Source: Trichomonas vaginalis G3 (taxonomy: Eukaryota; Parabasalia; Trichomonadida; Trichomonadidae). Taken from it: DNA of 64,000 nucleotides. A program made the translations under genes and the position numbers. Where the stretch lies: contig NC_067206.1 of NCBI RefSeq assembly GCF_026262505.1, positions 6,910,879-6,974,878 on the forward strand, given 5' to 3'. Below are positions 11,537 through 21,162 of this stretch, piece by piece. Positions within the stretch are counted from its first letter, which is position 1. The number at the start of each line of letters is the position of its first letter. The notes under the pieces are model-generated. The model saw nothing but the letters and a program-made list of their open reading frames with translations, was not told the origin of the DNA and searched no databases.

Positions 11537-12408
11537 ATGTTAGAAAAAAAGTTTGCTGACATTGACAAGAAATTTGAGAATGTTTTAAACAAGAACAAGA
11601 GGAAGTTAGAAAATGCTCAGATAAAGCCTATACATGACAAGTTCTTATTTGCTCAGAATGGTATAACAGGTCTAATTGCACCACCTGGGTCGGGTAAGAC
11701 TTTCACTTATCTTAAAATGGCTGCACAACAACAAGAACTAGATGAGAAGAACCCATTCTATGAGTTAGTTGTTATTTGTAGTACTTCTGGTCAATTTGAC
11801 CAAACCGTCAATTCGTTCAAAGATATTATAAAGAAGTCTAAGTTAGTATGTATAAAGGATACTGAGTTGTTAGATTGGATAAAGAAGTACCAAAGAAGAG
11901 TTTTGAAGTATAATGCTATAAATGAGTATATAAATTCTAAGTTAAAGACCCAAATGAGGAAATGCAGAGAATATTAGAGAAGAAACACTTCAGAAACAAA
12001 CAGAAAGAGATAGAATACATTTCGAAGAAATTGCAATCTTACGATTGGAAGACATACCCTCATAGATGTCTTCTTATCTTAGATGATTTGCTCTCATCCT
12101 TTGTTAAAGAACAGAGAACAAGACATGTGTCGAATTCTTAAGAAGCTCAGACACTTTAACATCTCAGTTGTCATTTGTGTACAGACAGCAAAGAGTTTAA
12201 GTAAGGATGTTAAAAGAATACTTACTGACATTATACTTTTCCCGGATTGTCCGAAGACGATTTCATGGAACTTATGAAAGAGTCCATGGCAGGTAAGTTT
12301 GACAGACATGAACTATGGGAGAAGTATAAAGTCATACAAGACCCTCATACTTCTTTCAGAATTCATATCTACGCAAACAAAGTTCAAATTGTAAAAAGTC
12401 AAGCTTGA
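11537..12408 (+). pseudogene. A32-type genome-packaging ATPase, frameshifted copy
   Basis: The ATG at 11537 starts MLEKKF. Walker A is APPGSGKTF (near 11690) and a Walker B strand LLILDD lies near 12075. The frame is open to about 11977 and then changes. About 290 residues are expected, matching the 295-residue ATPase of element C (59804-60691). Such HerA/FtsK-related ATPases pump viral DNA into capsids. Downstream it meets the convergent gene at 12425. Confidence 0.8.
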
Positions 12409-12424
12409 AAAATAAAGAGTTCAT

Positions 12425-13248
12425 TTACTCTACTTGTTTGAAGTTGTCAAAATACTCTGTTATTTTTTCTTTAACAATGGCAAATCTTCTTTGAATGTAA
12501 GTATTGTACAACCTTTCATATCATAGTGTGTTTGAGGTAACGTATCTTGAACTATTTGTTTCACATCTTCATTTGGGGTCATTGAAATCGGTAAGTTTTC
12601 GCGATAGAACCAATTTCTGTCAGATTTGTAATCTTAGCAAGTCGTAAAAGCTTTTGTTGTTCTTCTGACTAAATGCAACATAACCATATCTCTGTCTTCT
12701 TCATTTTCCATCTCTTCAGTATAATCATATACTTATAGTTCTTTTCCTTTCCTTTTGGTACCGAACGTGGTATTCTTTTCTGAATGCTTTTGTCTTTTGC
12801 TTCAATGACTTCATCTTTTGCATGAGTTCTTTTCCATCTCTTCACGTTCTTGTCTGTGAAGTTCGTCAAGAAGTCTGTAAATATACCAAGCATAACGAGG
12901 TGAAGCCCCATTGCTACGGCATTTACAAGAAGTCTATGTACATAATATCCTCTTAAATTATTGGCAAATTTTTACGATTTTCATGTGTTTTATGCAAAGG
13001 CCGAGAATTCTCGCGATCTAGATGAATTTCACTCAAAAGTTCTTGTGTGCGATTCGGTGTTTTGAACCAATTCGTCTGCGTGTTGGTATCTGGAGCAAAA
13101 ACCATGACAGTCAAAATACTTTGCATTCGTACATATCGTCTTTGAGCCGAACGAATTAGACGAGTTGTTTGTTAAACTTGTATGTACTCGTATTCTTCAT
13201 TTATGCTTCATGGACTATAACTGTTGTTTGTTTCTCTGTTGTTGACAT
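12425..13248 (-). pseudogene. Membrane-segment Maverick protein (about 265 aa), frameshifted copy
   Basis: The ATG at 13248 (MSTTEN in the other copy) reads toward the ATPase gene. The reading frames contain one hydrophobic segment (about 20 residues, near 12860-12915) followed by a charged helix. The frame is broken repeatedly. The other copy is 19440-20242. The function is unknown. Confidence 0.5.
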
Positions 13249-13335
13249 ATCTGTCTTTATATTCCGGATAAAAAAATAAATAAAAATAAAACTAACTTTA
13301 TTTTTTATTTCGGGGAAAATTCATGACAATTCAAT

Positions 13336-13383
13336 GAGGTGAGAAAAAGAGGTGAAAAACAGGTGAGATTCACCACTTCACCT
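13336..13383 (-). repeat. Palindrome plus GGTGA-type iterons
   Basis: AGGTGAGATTCACCA is preceded by iterated GAGGTGA units and abuts another CACCT. This is the same type of site as 47496-47547 and 58109-58145. It is a candidate binding site for a replication or regulatory protein. Confidence 0.6.
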
Positions 13384-13418
13384 AAACATTATTTTTGCTG
13401 AAAAAGTTGTCATTTTTC

Positions 13419-13637
13419 ATGTCCGAAGACTCGAAGGTGCAACACTTCCAAAATACCGACGAACCAGAAGAGCAGCATGGCAGTATCTTCTTGACAACTT
13501 CTATGATTCTCCAGGTTAACCCTTGAAAGTGCTGGAAGAACGTCCCGACACAGAGAATTTGCGAGAAATTGCCACTCCAATACTACCTTGAACAAAACAA
13601 AGGTAAACCAAAGGGTAAATTAAAGACTAAAACTTAA
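13419..13637 (+). pseudogene. Small MSEDSK-type Maverick protein, broken
   Basis: The ATG at 13419 directly follows TCATTTTTC, a good initiator match. About 70 codons are expected, but the frame stops early after about 35. The same gene is at 18788-19008 with different indels. The C-terminus is Lys-rich. The function is unknown. Confidence 0.5.
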
Positions 13638-13659
13638 ACGTTTAAAAAGTTGAATTTTT

Positions 13660-13863
13660 ATGACTCCGAGTCACCGAGAAAACCTTGTTCAGTATTTAGC
13701 AAGCTTACTTCCCCGAGGAGCGATGGGAAGCGTTACATACATCAGGTTCAAAAACAACAACCTGGAGATATGCGTACACAATTCGCATTAACATGACCAG
13801 GAAAGAGACGAAAGGTCCTACAAGAGAAACAAGCTCTAAAACAATTCAGAAAAGAAAGAATAA
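13660..13863 (+). pseudogene. 66-residue Maverick protein, broken copy
   Basis: This is a degenerate copy of the intact gene at 47185-47385 (starts MSSESPRK). Two bases are missing right after the ATG and further changes follow. Confidence 0.5.
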
Positions 13864-13893
13864 AAAGTTTAACTCGTAATTGTTGTATTTTTT

Positions 13894-14490
13894 TTACTTG
13901 TATGGGCAAGTCTGCAAGAATGAAGTCGACTATCTCAGTCTTTGTTTTACCGAGCTGAGACGGCTCTGGCGAGTACGTCTGTTTTGGCCGGGTCTCCAGC
14001 TGGTTGTCTGACCTTCGTAATTGCGCATGTTCTTGAAGCTCCAACTGTAAATGGTTGTAGGATGAAGAAGTCTCTCAGACTGCTTGAGGTATCTTCACGG
14101 TGCCCGACCGGAATCTGTTGGTAACGAGTCGAATCGGTCGATTTGAGGGAAAGAGAGTGAGAGCCCTGTCTTCTTCCATTGGGGTAGTAGCTACTCTTTG
14201 CGTACGGTTCAGACCTTCTCGAACTTCTTGGTCTCTCTTGGATTGGAAGATTGGGAATTGCTGGGGAGCGTTGCTAAACATCCAAGGGTTGGGGAAGTAA
14301 GGCATAGGTTGAGGAGGGTAGTTCGGGAAGCCTTTGTTGGTGGGTATAACCTTGAGGTGGGAAATTGGTAGAAATGGAGGTACTTGTGGAACTGAGGTTG
14401 CCTGAGGAAGACTGTTTTGTGGTTCTGCAGCTTTCGGTTCTTCTGGTTTGGGGAATGAATCTGGGTGTGGTGGGACGTCGGAACAGTTCG
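13894..14490 (-). pseudogene. Pro/Gln/Tyr-rich Maverick protein, broken copy at gap
   Basis: This degenerate copy of 46542-47156 reads from near the N gap leftward. The Pro/Tyr/Phe-rich first half and the conserved C-terminal region (ending near 13894) are recognisable. The start codon region is changed and lies about 30 bp from the gap. Confidence 0.55.
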
Positions 14491-14520
14491 TTGGTGTCCC
14501 TGTGGGATGGACAATATTTT

Positions 14521-14620
14521 NNNNNNNNNNNNNNNNNNNNNNNNNNNNNNNNNNNNNNNNNNNNNNNNNNNNNNNNNNNNNNNNNNNNNNNNNNNNNNNN
14601 NNNNNNNNNNNNNNNNNNNN
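14521..14620. other. 100-N assembly gap
   Basis: Exactly 100 N residues, the usual placeholder for a scaffold gap of unknown size. It lies precisely where A-left (inverted) meets A-right. The sequence on the right begins inside PolB. Confidence 0.99.
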
Positions 14621-15295
14621 TTGAATTTCCACAAACTGGACCAATTGGTTGCGACAAGTTCGACTCAACGAAAAGATATACTATGTCGACCTTAACGCTG
14701 CATACATGAGGTTTGTCCAATATATTCCGACTGGAATTCCAAACGAAGATGGTGAGTTCCCGGGAAGGAACTATACAGTTGGAAAAGTCATACAACAACT
14801 GTATGATATTAGGAAAGCTTCAAACCCCAAACTTGCAATGACACTCAAATTGCTTATGAATTCGACATGGGGATATTCCATTAAGAAACCTCAAGAGATG
14901 AAGAGTAAACATTATGAGAAGGTCGACAACTTTGTTGAAAGGTTTTCTCCTTTTGTTTTGAAGTACGAATTCACTCAAGGTCAAAGTGGCTTAGTAACCA
15001 CATTAAAACCTATTGTCGAACATTGGTCTTACCCTCAGTTCGCAAAGGCAGTCCTTGACAACTACAACAAATTCTTCTCCGAAGTCAAATCGAAAGTTGT
15101 GGTTTACTATGAGAACATTGACGCACTCATGACGAACGAAGAAGGGTACAACAAACTCATTGAAATGGTTTAGTCGGTGAGAAGATGGGTCAATTCAAAT
15201 TGGACAAAATTTTCACCGAAGTTCATGTCCTCTCCAAGCGTAAGTACTGGGGCATACTTGAAGACGGCACAGAAATAAAACATTGCATGAAATAA
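14621..15295 (+). pseudogene. Type B DNA polymerase, C-terminal fragment
   Basis: This fragment corresponds to roughly the last 225 codons of the polymerase at 41921-44074 and is cut at its 5' side by the gap. Motif A (YYVDLNAAYM), motif B (KLLMNSTWGY) and the variant motif C (YYENIDAL) are visible. The frame changes near 14670 and 15170. It is the only part of the left, replication half present in element A. Confidence 0.85.
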
Positions 15296-15317
15296 AAAAT
15301 TTTTATTCGAATTTGAA

Positions 15318-15557
15318 TTAAAATGTGGGAATTCTTGGGAACGGGAAAGGCTTATTTACTTGAGGAACAGGTAAAGGTGGTGGAGGTGGTGGCAACCAGT
15401 CCATTTTATATTCCTTCCTAGCTAATTTCCGTTTAATTTCATGGTCGCCCTCGGAGTCTTTGAATCGGACAGGTCGAGTTACACCATTCTTGGTCTCAAA
15501 CTCATATATAACCTGTTTGTCTGTATTTTCGTCGACTATGGCACGAGACACGAACAT
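15318..15557 (-). CDS. Small Pro-rich-tail Maverick protein (79 aa)
   Basis: The ATG at 15557 starts MFVSRAIVDEN; an in-frame extension begins at TTG and was not used. The C-terminal third holds a run of Pro (PPPPPPLPVP). It reads toward PolB and ends 23 bp from it. In element B the C-terminal part is removed by a deletion of about 97 bp (44085). The function is unknown. Confidence 0.65.
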   Translation of the reverse strand: MFVSRAIVDENTDKQVIYEFETKNGVTRPVRFKDSEGDHEIKRKLARKEYKMDWLPPPPPPLPVPQVNKPFPFPRIPTF

Positions 15558-15587
15558 TGACCAAACGGACAAAAAGTGTCATTTCGG

Positions 15588-15851
15588 ATGGTCACGCAGC
15601 CAATCGCATTCGAGCACTTCGAAGAAGCCTTACTTTCCAAGGGAGAGGGTGTCTGGTGCAAGGCAGAGGTCATGAAACTCTACAAGCAGTACATCCTCAA
15701 TGCCTGGGAGGACAAATCGTCCTTGGATTGGCAATTCTACCAACTCCTCTGGGACGACCTCCTACGCAACTGGGATAACGAAAGAGCCCAATTCAAAGGT
15801 CGGGAACTAATTTTGCAAATTACCCTTAATTTAACATACTTATCCAAATAA
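15588..15851 (+). CDS. Small Trp-rich Maverick protein (87 aa)
   Basis: The ATG at 15588 starts MVTQPIAF; an upstream GTG was not used. The protein is rich in Trp, Leu and charged residues and is probably a small helical protein. It is divergent from 15318-15557, with 30 bp between the ATGs. It is intact here and frameshifted in element B (44264-44525). The function is unknown. Confidence 0.65.
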   Translation: MVTQPIAFEHFEEALLSKGEGVWCKAEVMKLYKQYILNAWEDKSSLDWQFYQLLWDDLLRNWDNERAQFKGRELILQITLNLTYLSK

Positions 15852-15900
15852 ACACCTAAATTTACTTGGGGTTTCCCCCTAAAATAAAATTTTTTTACTC

Positions 15901-16590
15901 TTAGAACCACTCGAGGTTTTCCTTACGGTTGTTGAGCTTGTCACCGTCAATGTGTCTGACCTTCGTCTTCTTGCCTGGATTTGGAACCCATTGAATTGCG
16001 ACAAGCTTGCCCATGGAGATTGAACCGCGATTCCGAAGGTTAAGGTTCAAGTGTCCCAAGTTGTTGAGGACTGGGGTAAGAACCTTGCCTGTCTCCTTGT
16101 TGCGGATTTGGTATGGGTAGGGTTGGGAAATTTCGTAACCGTCATCGGCAACAAGGGTTGACCAAACTTCCTTTTCTTCGTGTTTCTCTTCTTCTTCTTC
16201 CTCTTCTTCCTCTTCTTCCTCGACAATTCCTTCTTCAATTTGGTACTCACGAAGTACGGTGTTGCATGTTCTGTCCTTTCCGAGTACCTTCCAGATGGCG
16301 TCTATCTCTTCGAAGAAACGGTAGATGAGTCTGGCAAGGTCTCGGTTCTCTCTCTCGTAATTGCGCAAGGTTTCCGTGAAATCGTTCAGGCATTTCTCAT
16401 TGGAAGCTTGGTTCATGAGGACATCGGCTTTAAGTTCCTTCATCTCTGTCATAAGACTACTTTGGAGAGTCTTAATAGTGTTTGTCAGATGAGCTTTCAA
16501 TTGGGCAATTTGAATTTGAACTGGGCGCTTGTCTGGCAACCTTGAAAGGACATCTGCTATTGTGTTCGGCTTCGGTGCTTGTTCGGACAT
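15901..16590 (-). CDS. NUMOD4/HNH-type endonuclease-like protein
   Basis: This 229-residue protein starts MSEQAPKP. Residues 1-125 are helical. An acidic run of about 12 Glu is followed by a C-terminal domain (about 145-229) with YEIS, then LVAIQWVPNP and RHIDGDKLNNRKENLEWF. That order (YEIS, W/F-PNP, H-x-D-G-x2-NN-x-NLEW) is the signature of HNH homing-type nucleases with a NUMOD4 domain. It would cut or nick DNA. It is encoded opposite to PolB and duplicated at 44575-45261 with a shorter Glu run. The helical N-terminal half is unlike typical homing enzymes and may bind DNA or a partner. Confidence 0.75.
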   Translation of the reverse strand: MSEQAPKPNTIADVLSRLPDKRPVQIQIAQLKAHLTNTIKTLQSSLMTEMKELKADVLMNQASNEKCLNDFTETLRNYERENRDLARLIYRFFEEIDAIWKVLGKDRTCNTVLREYQIEEGIVEEEEEEEEEEEEKHEEKEVWSTLVADDGYEISQPYPYQIRNKETGKVLTPVLNNLGHLNLNLRNRGSISMGKLVAIQWVPNPGKKTKVRHIDGDKLNNRKENLEWF

Positions 16591-16601
16591 CGAAAAAATG
16601 A
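16591..16601 (-). promoter_or_regulatory. Initiator-like element before the HNH gene
   Basis: On the minus strand TCATTTTTTCG directly precedes the ATG at 16590. It fits the T. vaginalis initiator (TCA-Y-T-W...), with the transcription start expected at the A, so the 5' leader would be only a few bases long. Confidence 0.55.
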
Positions 16602-16622
16602 AGTGGTTTGAGAATGGCGGTT

Positions 16623-17207
16623 TTACTTCAAAAAGCTTGTTATGACAGTTATGTCATACAACAAGTTTAAAATAATATCTTGTTCTTCTTCTGAACGTTT
16701 GTTGTCTCTTCCGATAAAAGTTTCGAACATGAGAACCAAAAAACGTTTTTTGAGATTGCGGAAGAGTTCAGGCAAACGTTCATATTCTGGATATGTTGGG
16801 AGCAGTTCAAAACATCTGAGCTGACTTTCGGACAAAATTGGGACAATGTCAGAAAATTCATCTTTGGTCGGACTGCTTGAAGGTAAGTCCCTTACATGTA
16901 AGTAGCTCTGGTAAAGTCTTCTCATTTCTGCTAACTTTTGGAGTATAGCTTCGTAGTTTAGAAGTTTTAATTTTAATTGTCTTATTCCACTCTTGACATC
17001 TAAACGGTAACTATCCATGAGGTCAAGAGTAGCTTTGGTAGCTTTAAGTGGAGCTATCTGTTCCTTGACCTCTGCAATTTTGGTTGCAATTGTGATTTGA
17101 GCTCCTTCAAGTTCGCCGTCTATGTCGTTCTCAACACCTTCAACCATGGCTTGAAACTCTTCATCGGTCCATTGAGATTGGTGTGGGACGAATTTAACTT
17201 GCTTCAT
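16623..17207 (-). CDS. Helical Maverick protein (194 aa)
   Basis: The ATG at 17207 starts MKQVKFVPHQ and is preceded on its strand by TCATTTTTTGA (initiator-like). Residues about 35-110 are predicted coiled coil (ITIATKIAEVKEQI region) and the C-terminus is helical and Leu-rich. It is almost identical to 45294-45878. It lies between the HNH gene and the 124-residue gene on the same strand, with 32 and 42 bp gaps. The function is unknown. Confidence 0.75.
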   Translation of the reverse strand: MKQVKFVPHQSQWTDEEFQAMVEGVENDIDGELEGAQITIATKIAEVKEQIAPLKATKATLDLMDSYRLDVKSGIRQLKLKLLNYEAILQKLAEMRRLYQSYLHVRDLPSSSPTKDEFSDIVPILSESQLRCFELLPTYPEYERLPELFRNLKKRFLVLMFETFIGRDNKRSEEEQDIILNLLYDITVITSFLK

Positions 17208-17249
17208 TCAAAAAATGAAAAAAAATGTTTTTACTCTAAACGTTAAGGT

Positions 17250-17624
17250 TTACAGTACTGGTTGGATGTCGCCTTCTGAGGTTATGAAGAACGGCTGACC
17301 CGAGAAGTGAAGGAGTGACTGAATTGCCAATTTCATATGGGGTAGGGGGTTCTCCTTGTTTGGTATTTTTATCCAAGGACGTTTGTTTAGGAACTTAACA
17401 AGAGCTTCTCTTTTGGCGTCCTTTATGCCATCGTAGGCTGTCCCGTCTGGTATTTGAATTGGAATTCCAGTCGAAGTCTCGAGCTGAAGTGTAGACCTTC
17501 CAGAAATAGTGGTGAACTTGACCTTGGGCTTCATTACCCTGCGCAAGTAGTCTTTTACGCAGTCGTTAATTTCAATTAGGTAAATTGCCTCGTCAAATCC
17601 TTCTGGTATTCCGAGTCCTTCCAT
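17250..17624 (-). CDS. Maverick protein of 124 aa
   Basis: The ATG at 17624 starts MEGLGIPEGF. An in-frame upstream extension is a translation of the 22-bp tandem repeat and is not credible. The protein is a compact alpha/beta protein with no recognised motif. It is duplicated at 45920-46294. It shares its upstream region (17625-17937) with the divergent Pro-rich gene. Confidence 0.7.
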   Translation of the reverse strand: MEGLGIPEGFDEAIYLIEINDCVKDYLRRVMKPKVKFTTISGRSTLQLETSTGIPIQIPDGTAYDGIKDAKREALVKFLNKRPWIKIPNKENPLPHMKLAIQSLLHFSGQPFFITSEGDIQPVL

Positions 17625-17937
17625 CCGACAGGAAAATATTTTCCCGACAACTGGAAAAAATTTTCCGGACAAAGGGAAAAATTTTTCCTTCCGACAGGAA
17701 GAACTCTTCCAGTTGTCCGTCCGTAAACCATTCAAATTTTCGAAAATTGAGAACTTTTTGGTCGAACTTCAGAAAAAGTTTTTCCTTCCAACAGAAAAAG
17801 TTTTTCCTTCCAACAGAAAAAGTTTTTCCTTCCAACAGAAAAAGTTTTTCCTTCCAACAGGAAAAGTTTTTCCTTCCAACAGGAAAAGTTCTTTCTTCTG
17901 ACAGGAAAAGTTCTTCCTTCTGACAGGACACAAACGA
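17625..17937. repeat. 22-bp tandem repeats in a divergent promoter
   Basis: About seven or eight units of the form AAAAAGTTTTTCCTTCCAAC-AG repeat at a 22-bp period between about 17770 and 17935. Degenerate GGAAAA/TTTTCC units occur at 17625-17715. They lie between the genes at 17250-17624 (minus) and 17938-18536 (plus). Element B has fewer copies (46295-46541). Confidence 0.85.
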
Positions 17938-18536
17938 ATGTCCGACGTACCACCAACCGAGTCCATTCCCAAACCAGAGGAACCTAAAGCACCAGCCCCT
18001 GCACCTCAGTTCCAGCAAGTCCCTCCACCAAATTACTACCAATTTCCATCTCAAGGTTACTACCAATTTCCACCTCAAGGTTACTACCCACCACAAGGCT
18101 TCCCGAACTACCCTCCTCCTCAGCCTATGCCTTACTTCCCCAACCCTTGGATGTTCCAGCAAGCTCCACCCCAGCAATTCCAATTCCAATCTCAATCGAA
18201 GAGAGACCAAGACTTCGAAGAAGGTCTGAACCGCTTACGCAAAGAGTATGCTACAGCTCCAATGGAAGACGACAGGCTTTCAGTCTCTTCCCTCAAATCG
18301 ACCGATTCGACTCGTACCACAGATTCAGTTCGTGACCGTGAAGACTACCTCAGCAGTCTGAGAGACTCTTCATCCTACAATCATTTACAGTTGGAGCTCT
18401 CAAGAACATGCGCAATTACGAAGGTCAGACACCAGCTGGAGACCGCAAAACAGAACGTACTCGCAAGAGCCGTCCAGCTCGTCAAAACAAAGACGGAGGT
18501 AGTCGACTTCATACTTGCAGCTTGCCCTACAAGTAA
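17938..18536 (+). pseudogene. Pro/Gln/Tyr-rich Maverick protein, internally frameshifted
   Basis: The ATG at 17938 starts MSDVPPTES. The first 90 residues are rich in Pro, Tyr, Phe and Gln, with short QGYYQFP repeats. The middle is Ser/Arg/Asp-rich. Relative to 46542-47156 about 35 residues (18350-18460) are read in another frame, which then reverts. The stop is also missed, so the open frame runs on to 18582. The composition suggests a disordered, phase-separating or scaffolding protein (inference). Confidence 0.65.
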
Positions 18537-18564
18537 AAAAATAAACAATTACGAGTTAAACTTT

Positions 18565-18764
18565 TTACTCTTTCTTTTCTGAGTTGTTTAGAGCTGGTTT
18601 CTCTTTGTAGAACCTTTCGTACTCTTCCATGGTCATGCAATTGCGAATTTGGTACGCAATTCCAGGTTCGTTGTTTTTGAACCTTATGTATGTAACGCTT
18701 CCATCCTCCTCAGGGAAGTAAGCTGCTAACATCTGACAAGTTTTCTCGGTGACTCGGAGCTCAT
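18565..18764 (-). pseudogene. 66-residue Maverick protein, frameshifted copy
   Basis: The ATG at 18764 starts MSSE. A base is missing near 18740 and another change lies near 18606 relative to the intact copy at 47185-47385. Confidence 0.55.
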
Positions 18765-18787
18765 TAAAATGTCACTTTTTAAACGTT

Positions 18788-19008
18788 AAGTTTTTAGTCT
18801 TATTTTACCCTTTGTTTACCCTTTGTTTACCCTTTGTTTGTCAAGGTAGTATTGGAGTGCAATTTCTCCAAATTCTCTGTGTCGGAGTTCTTCAGCATTT
18901 TCCAAGGTGTTCCTGGAGAATCAAAGAAGTTGTCAAGAAGTACTGCCATGCTGCTCTTCTGAGTTCGTCGGTATTTTGGAAGTGTTGCACCTTCGAGTCT
19001 TCGGACAT
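18788..19008 (-). pseudogene. Small MSEDSK-type Maverick protein, frameshifted
   Basis: The ATG at 19008 is preceded on its strand by TCATTTTTTC (initiator-like). The frame stops after about 38 codons, although homology with 13419-13637 continues. The end carries three repeats of CCCTTTGTTTA, part of which also survives at 47420-47450. It is absent from element B. Confidence 0.5.
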
Positions 19009-19051
19009 GAAAAAATGACACTTTTTCTATTAAACCGTTTTGGCATTTCTC

Positions 19052-19231
19052 ATGAGTGAGTATAGTTCTGCCGAACCATTGGAAGAGAAGAAGTACCCTT
19101 GCTGGCAAAAGACAAAAATAGTTGCCTTAGTTGTCATTGCAATTGTACTCGTAATTGAATTCATTGTACTTCTCTTCACGTACATAAAACTCAGCAATGG
19201 TATTTGCTTTAAGAAGCTACCATCTTACTAA
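19052..19231 (+). CDS. Single-pass membrane protein (59 aa)
   Basis: The ATG at 19052 starts MSEYSSAEP. A transmembrane helix of about 25 residues (IVALVVIAIVLVIEFIVLLF) follows a charged, Cys/Trp-containing stretch. No cleavable signal is apparent. The gene is present only in A-right; A-left has just 170 bp between the flanking genes. It could sit in a host membrane or virion membrane; the function is unknown. Confidence 0.6.
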   Translation: MSEYSSAEPLEEKKYPCWQKTKIVALVVIAIVLVIEFIVLLFTYIKLSNGICFKKLPSY

Positions 19232-19306
19232 GACTAAACTTAGATTTTTCAAGCTTGACTTTTTACAATTTGAATTTTGTTGCTGAATTCAGTAAAAATA
19301 TAATTT

Positions 19307-19357
19307 AGGGTAGAAGGTTAGATCTAACCTCATTTCTACCCTCATTTCTACCCTCTT
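19307..19357 (+). repeat. Palindrome plus CTACCCTC iterons
   Basis: AGGTTAGATCTAACCT is followed by two TTTCTACCCTC iterons. The layout is the same as the GGTGA-type site at 47496-47547, but the half-site sequence differs. A matching inverted copy is at 47925-47972. Confidence 0.75.
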
Positions 19358-19439
19358 GAATTTTCATGAATTTTCCCGAAATAAAAAATAAAGTTATTTT
19401 TATTTTTTTTATTTTTTTATCCGGAATATAAAGACAGAT

Positions 19440-20242
19440 ATGTCAACAACCGAGAACACAAACAACAGTTATAGTCATGAAGCTATAAATGAAGAATACG
19501 AGTACATACAGTTTAACAAACAATTGCGTCTAATTCGTTCGGTCAAAGACGATATGTACCAAATGCAAAGTATTTTGACTGGCATGTTTTGCTCCAGATA
19601 CCAAACACGCAGACGATTGGTTCAAAAACCGAAGCACACAAGAACTTTTGAGTGAAATTTCTCTAGACCGAGAATTCTCGGCCTTGCATAAAACACATGA
19701 AAATCGTAAAAATTTGCCAATAAATTTAAGAGGATATTATGTACATAGACTTCTTGTAAATGCTGTTGCAATGTGGGCTTCGCTCGTTATGCTTGGTATA
19801 TTTACAGACTTCTTGACGAAATTCATAGACAAGAACGTGAAGAGCTAGAGAACAAGCTTGAAGCAAAAGACAAAAGCATTCAGAAAAAATACCACGTTCG
19901 GTACCAAAAGGAAAGGAAAAGAACTATAAGTATATGATTTATACTGAAGAGATGGAAAATGAAGAAGACAGAGATATGGTTATGTTGCATTTAGTCAGAA
20001 GAAACAACAAAAGCTTTTACGACCTTGCTAAGATTTACAAATCTGACAGAAATTGGTTCTATCGCGAAAACTTACCGATTTCAATGACCCCAAATGAAGA
20101 TGTGAAACAAATAGTTCAAGATACGTTACCTCAACACACTATGATATGAAAGGTTGTACAATTACTTACCTTCAAAGAAGACTTACCGTACTGAAGGAAA
20201 AAATAACAGAGTATTTTGACAACTTCAAAACAAGCAGAGTAA
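19440..20242 (+). pseudogene. Membrane-segment Maverick protein (about 265 aa), frameshifted
   Basis: The ATG at 19440 starts MSTTENTNN. The frame changes near 19600, 19845 and 20150. A hydrophobic helix (AVAMWASLVMLGIF) lies near 19765-19805 and a charged, probably coiled segment follows. It is convergent with the ATPase gene. The function is unknown. Confidence 0.55.
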
Positions 20243-20251
20243 ATGAACTCT

Positions 20252-21124
20252 TTATTTTTCAGCTTGACTTTTTACAATTTGAACTTTGTTTGCGTAGATA
20301 TATTCTGAAAGAAGTATGAGGGTCTTGTTATGACTTTGTACTTCTCCCATAGTTCATGTCTGTCAAACTTACTGCCATGGACTCTTTCATAAGTTCCATG
20401 AAATCGTCTTCGGACAATCCGGGGAAAAAGTACAATGTCAGTAAGTATTCTCTTTACATCCTTACTTAAACTCTTTGCTGTCTGTACACAAATAGACTGA
20501 GATGTTTAAAGTGTCTGAGCTTCTTAAGAATTCGACACATATCTTGTTCTCTGTTCTTTAACAAAGGATGAGAGGCGAAATCATCTAAGATAAGAAGACA
20601 TCTATGAGGGTAGGTCTTCCAATCGTAAGATTGCAATTTCTTCGAAATGTATTCTATCTCTTTCTGTTTGTTTCTGAAGTGTTTCTTCTCTAATATTCTC
20701 TGCATTTCCTCATTTGGGTCTTTAAACTTAGAATTTATATACTCATTTATAGCATTATACTTCAAACTCTTCTTTGGTACTTCTTTATCCAATCTAACAA
20801 CTCAGTTTTTATACATACTAACTTAGACTTCTTTATAATATCTTTGAACGAATTGACGGTTTGGTCAAATTGACCAGAAGTACTACAAATTACTACTAAC
20901 TCATAGAATGGGTTCTTCTCATCTAGTTCTTGTGTTGTGCAGCCATTTTAAGATAAGTGAAAGTCTTACCCGACCCAGGTGGTGCAATTAGACCTGTATA
21001 TACCATTCTGAGCAAATAAGAACTTGTCATGTATAGGTTTTAATCTGAGCATTTTCTAACTTCCTCTTGTTCTTGTTTAAAACATTCTCAAATTTCTTGT
21101 CAATGTCAGCAAACTTTTTTTCTA
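20252..21124 (-). pseudogene. A32-type genome-packaging ATPase, frameshifted
   Basis: This corresponds to 11537-12408. Walker A lies near 20965 and Walker B near 20590. The start codon is lost by a one-base deletion near 21127, and the frame is cut several times (for example near 20930 and 20520). The stop is at 20252. Element B lacks the gene entirely. The role is packaging of DNA into capsids. Confidence 0.75.
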
Positions 21125-21162
21125 ACTATTTTTAGAAAATTAAAATTTTTATCTTTTAGAAA

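Larger units (their letters stand above)
1056..14520 (-). mobile_element. Maverick/Polinton right half, inverted copy (A-left)
   Basis: This is the right-hand half of a Maverick running inward from an outer terminus at 1056. The order is terminal gene, core protein, MCP, three small genes, penton, SF3 helicase, ATPase and accessory genes. It stops at the 100-N gap at 14521. It is an inverted near-copy of about 17940-32120. Nearly every gene carries single-base frameshifts relative to the other two copies in the window. The flank on the left (ACTAT) does not match the flank on the right of element A (CAAAAC), so the two outer ends need not belong to one insertion. Confidence 0.9.

Noticed and set aside
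15576-15851. Gene starts at GTG or TTG (for example 15576 plus, 15572 minus, 38120 plus)
   Set aside because: The host is a eukaryote; nearby in-frame ATGs or frameshifted upstream ATGs explain these frames.
17593-18210. Long minus-strand open frame of about 205 codons across the 22-bp repeats and Pro-rich gene
   Set aside because: It is antisense to the Pro-rich gene, its sequence is translated tandem repeat, and its low-complexity composition reflects CCA-rich codons on the other strand.
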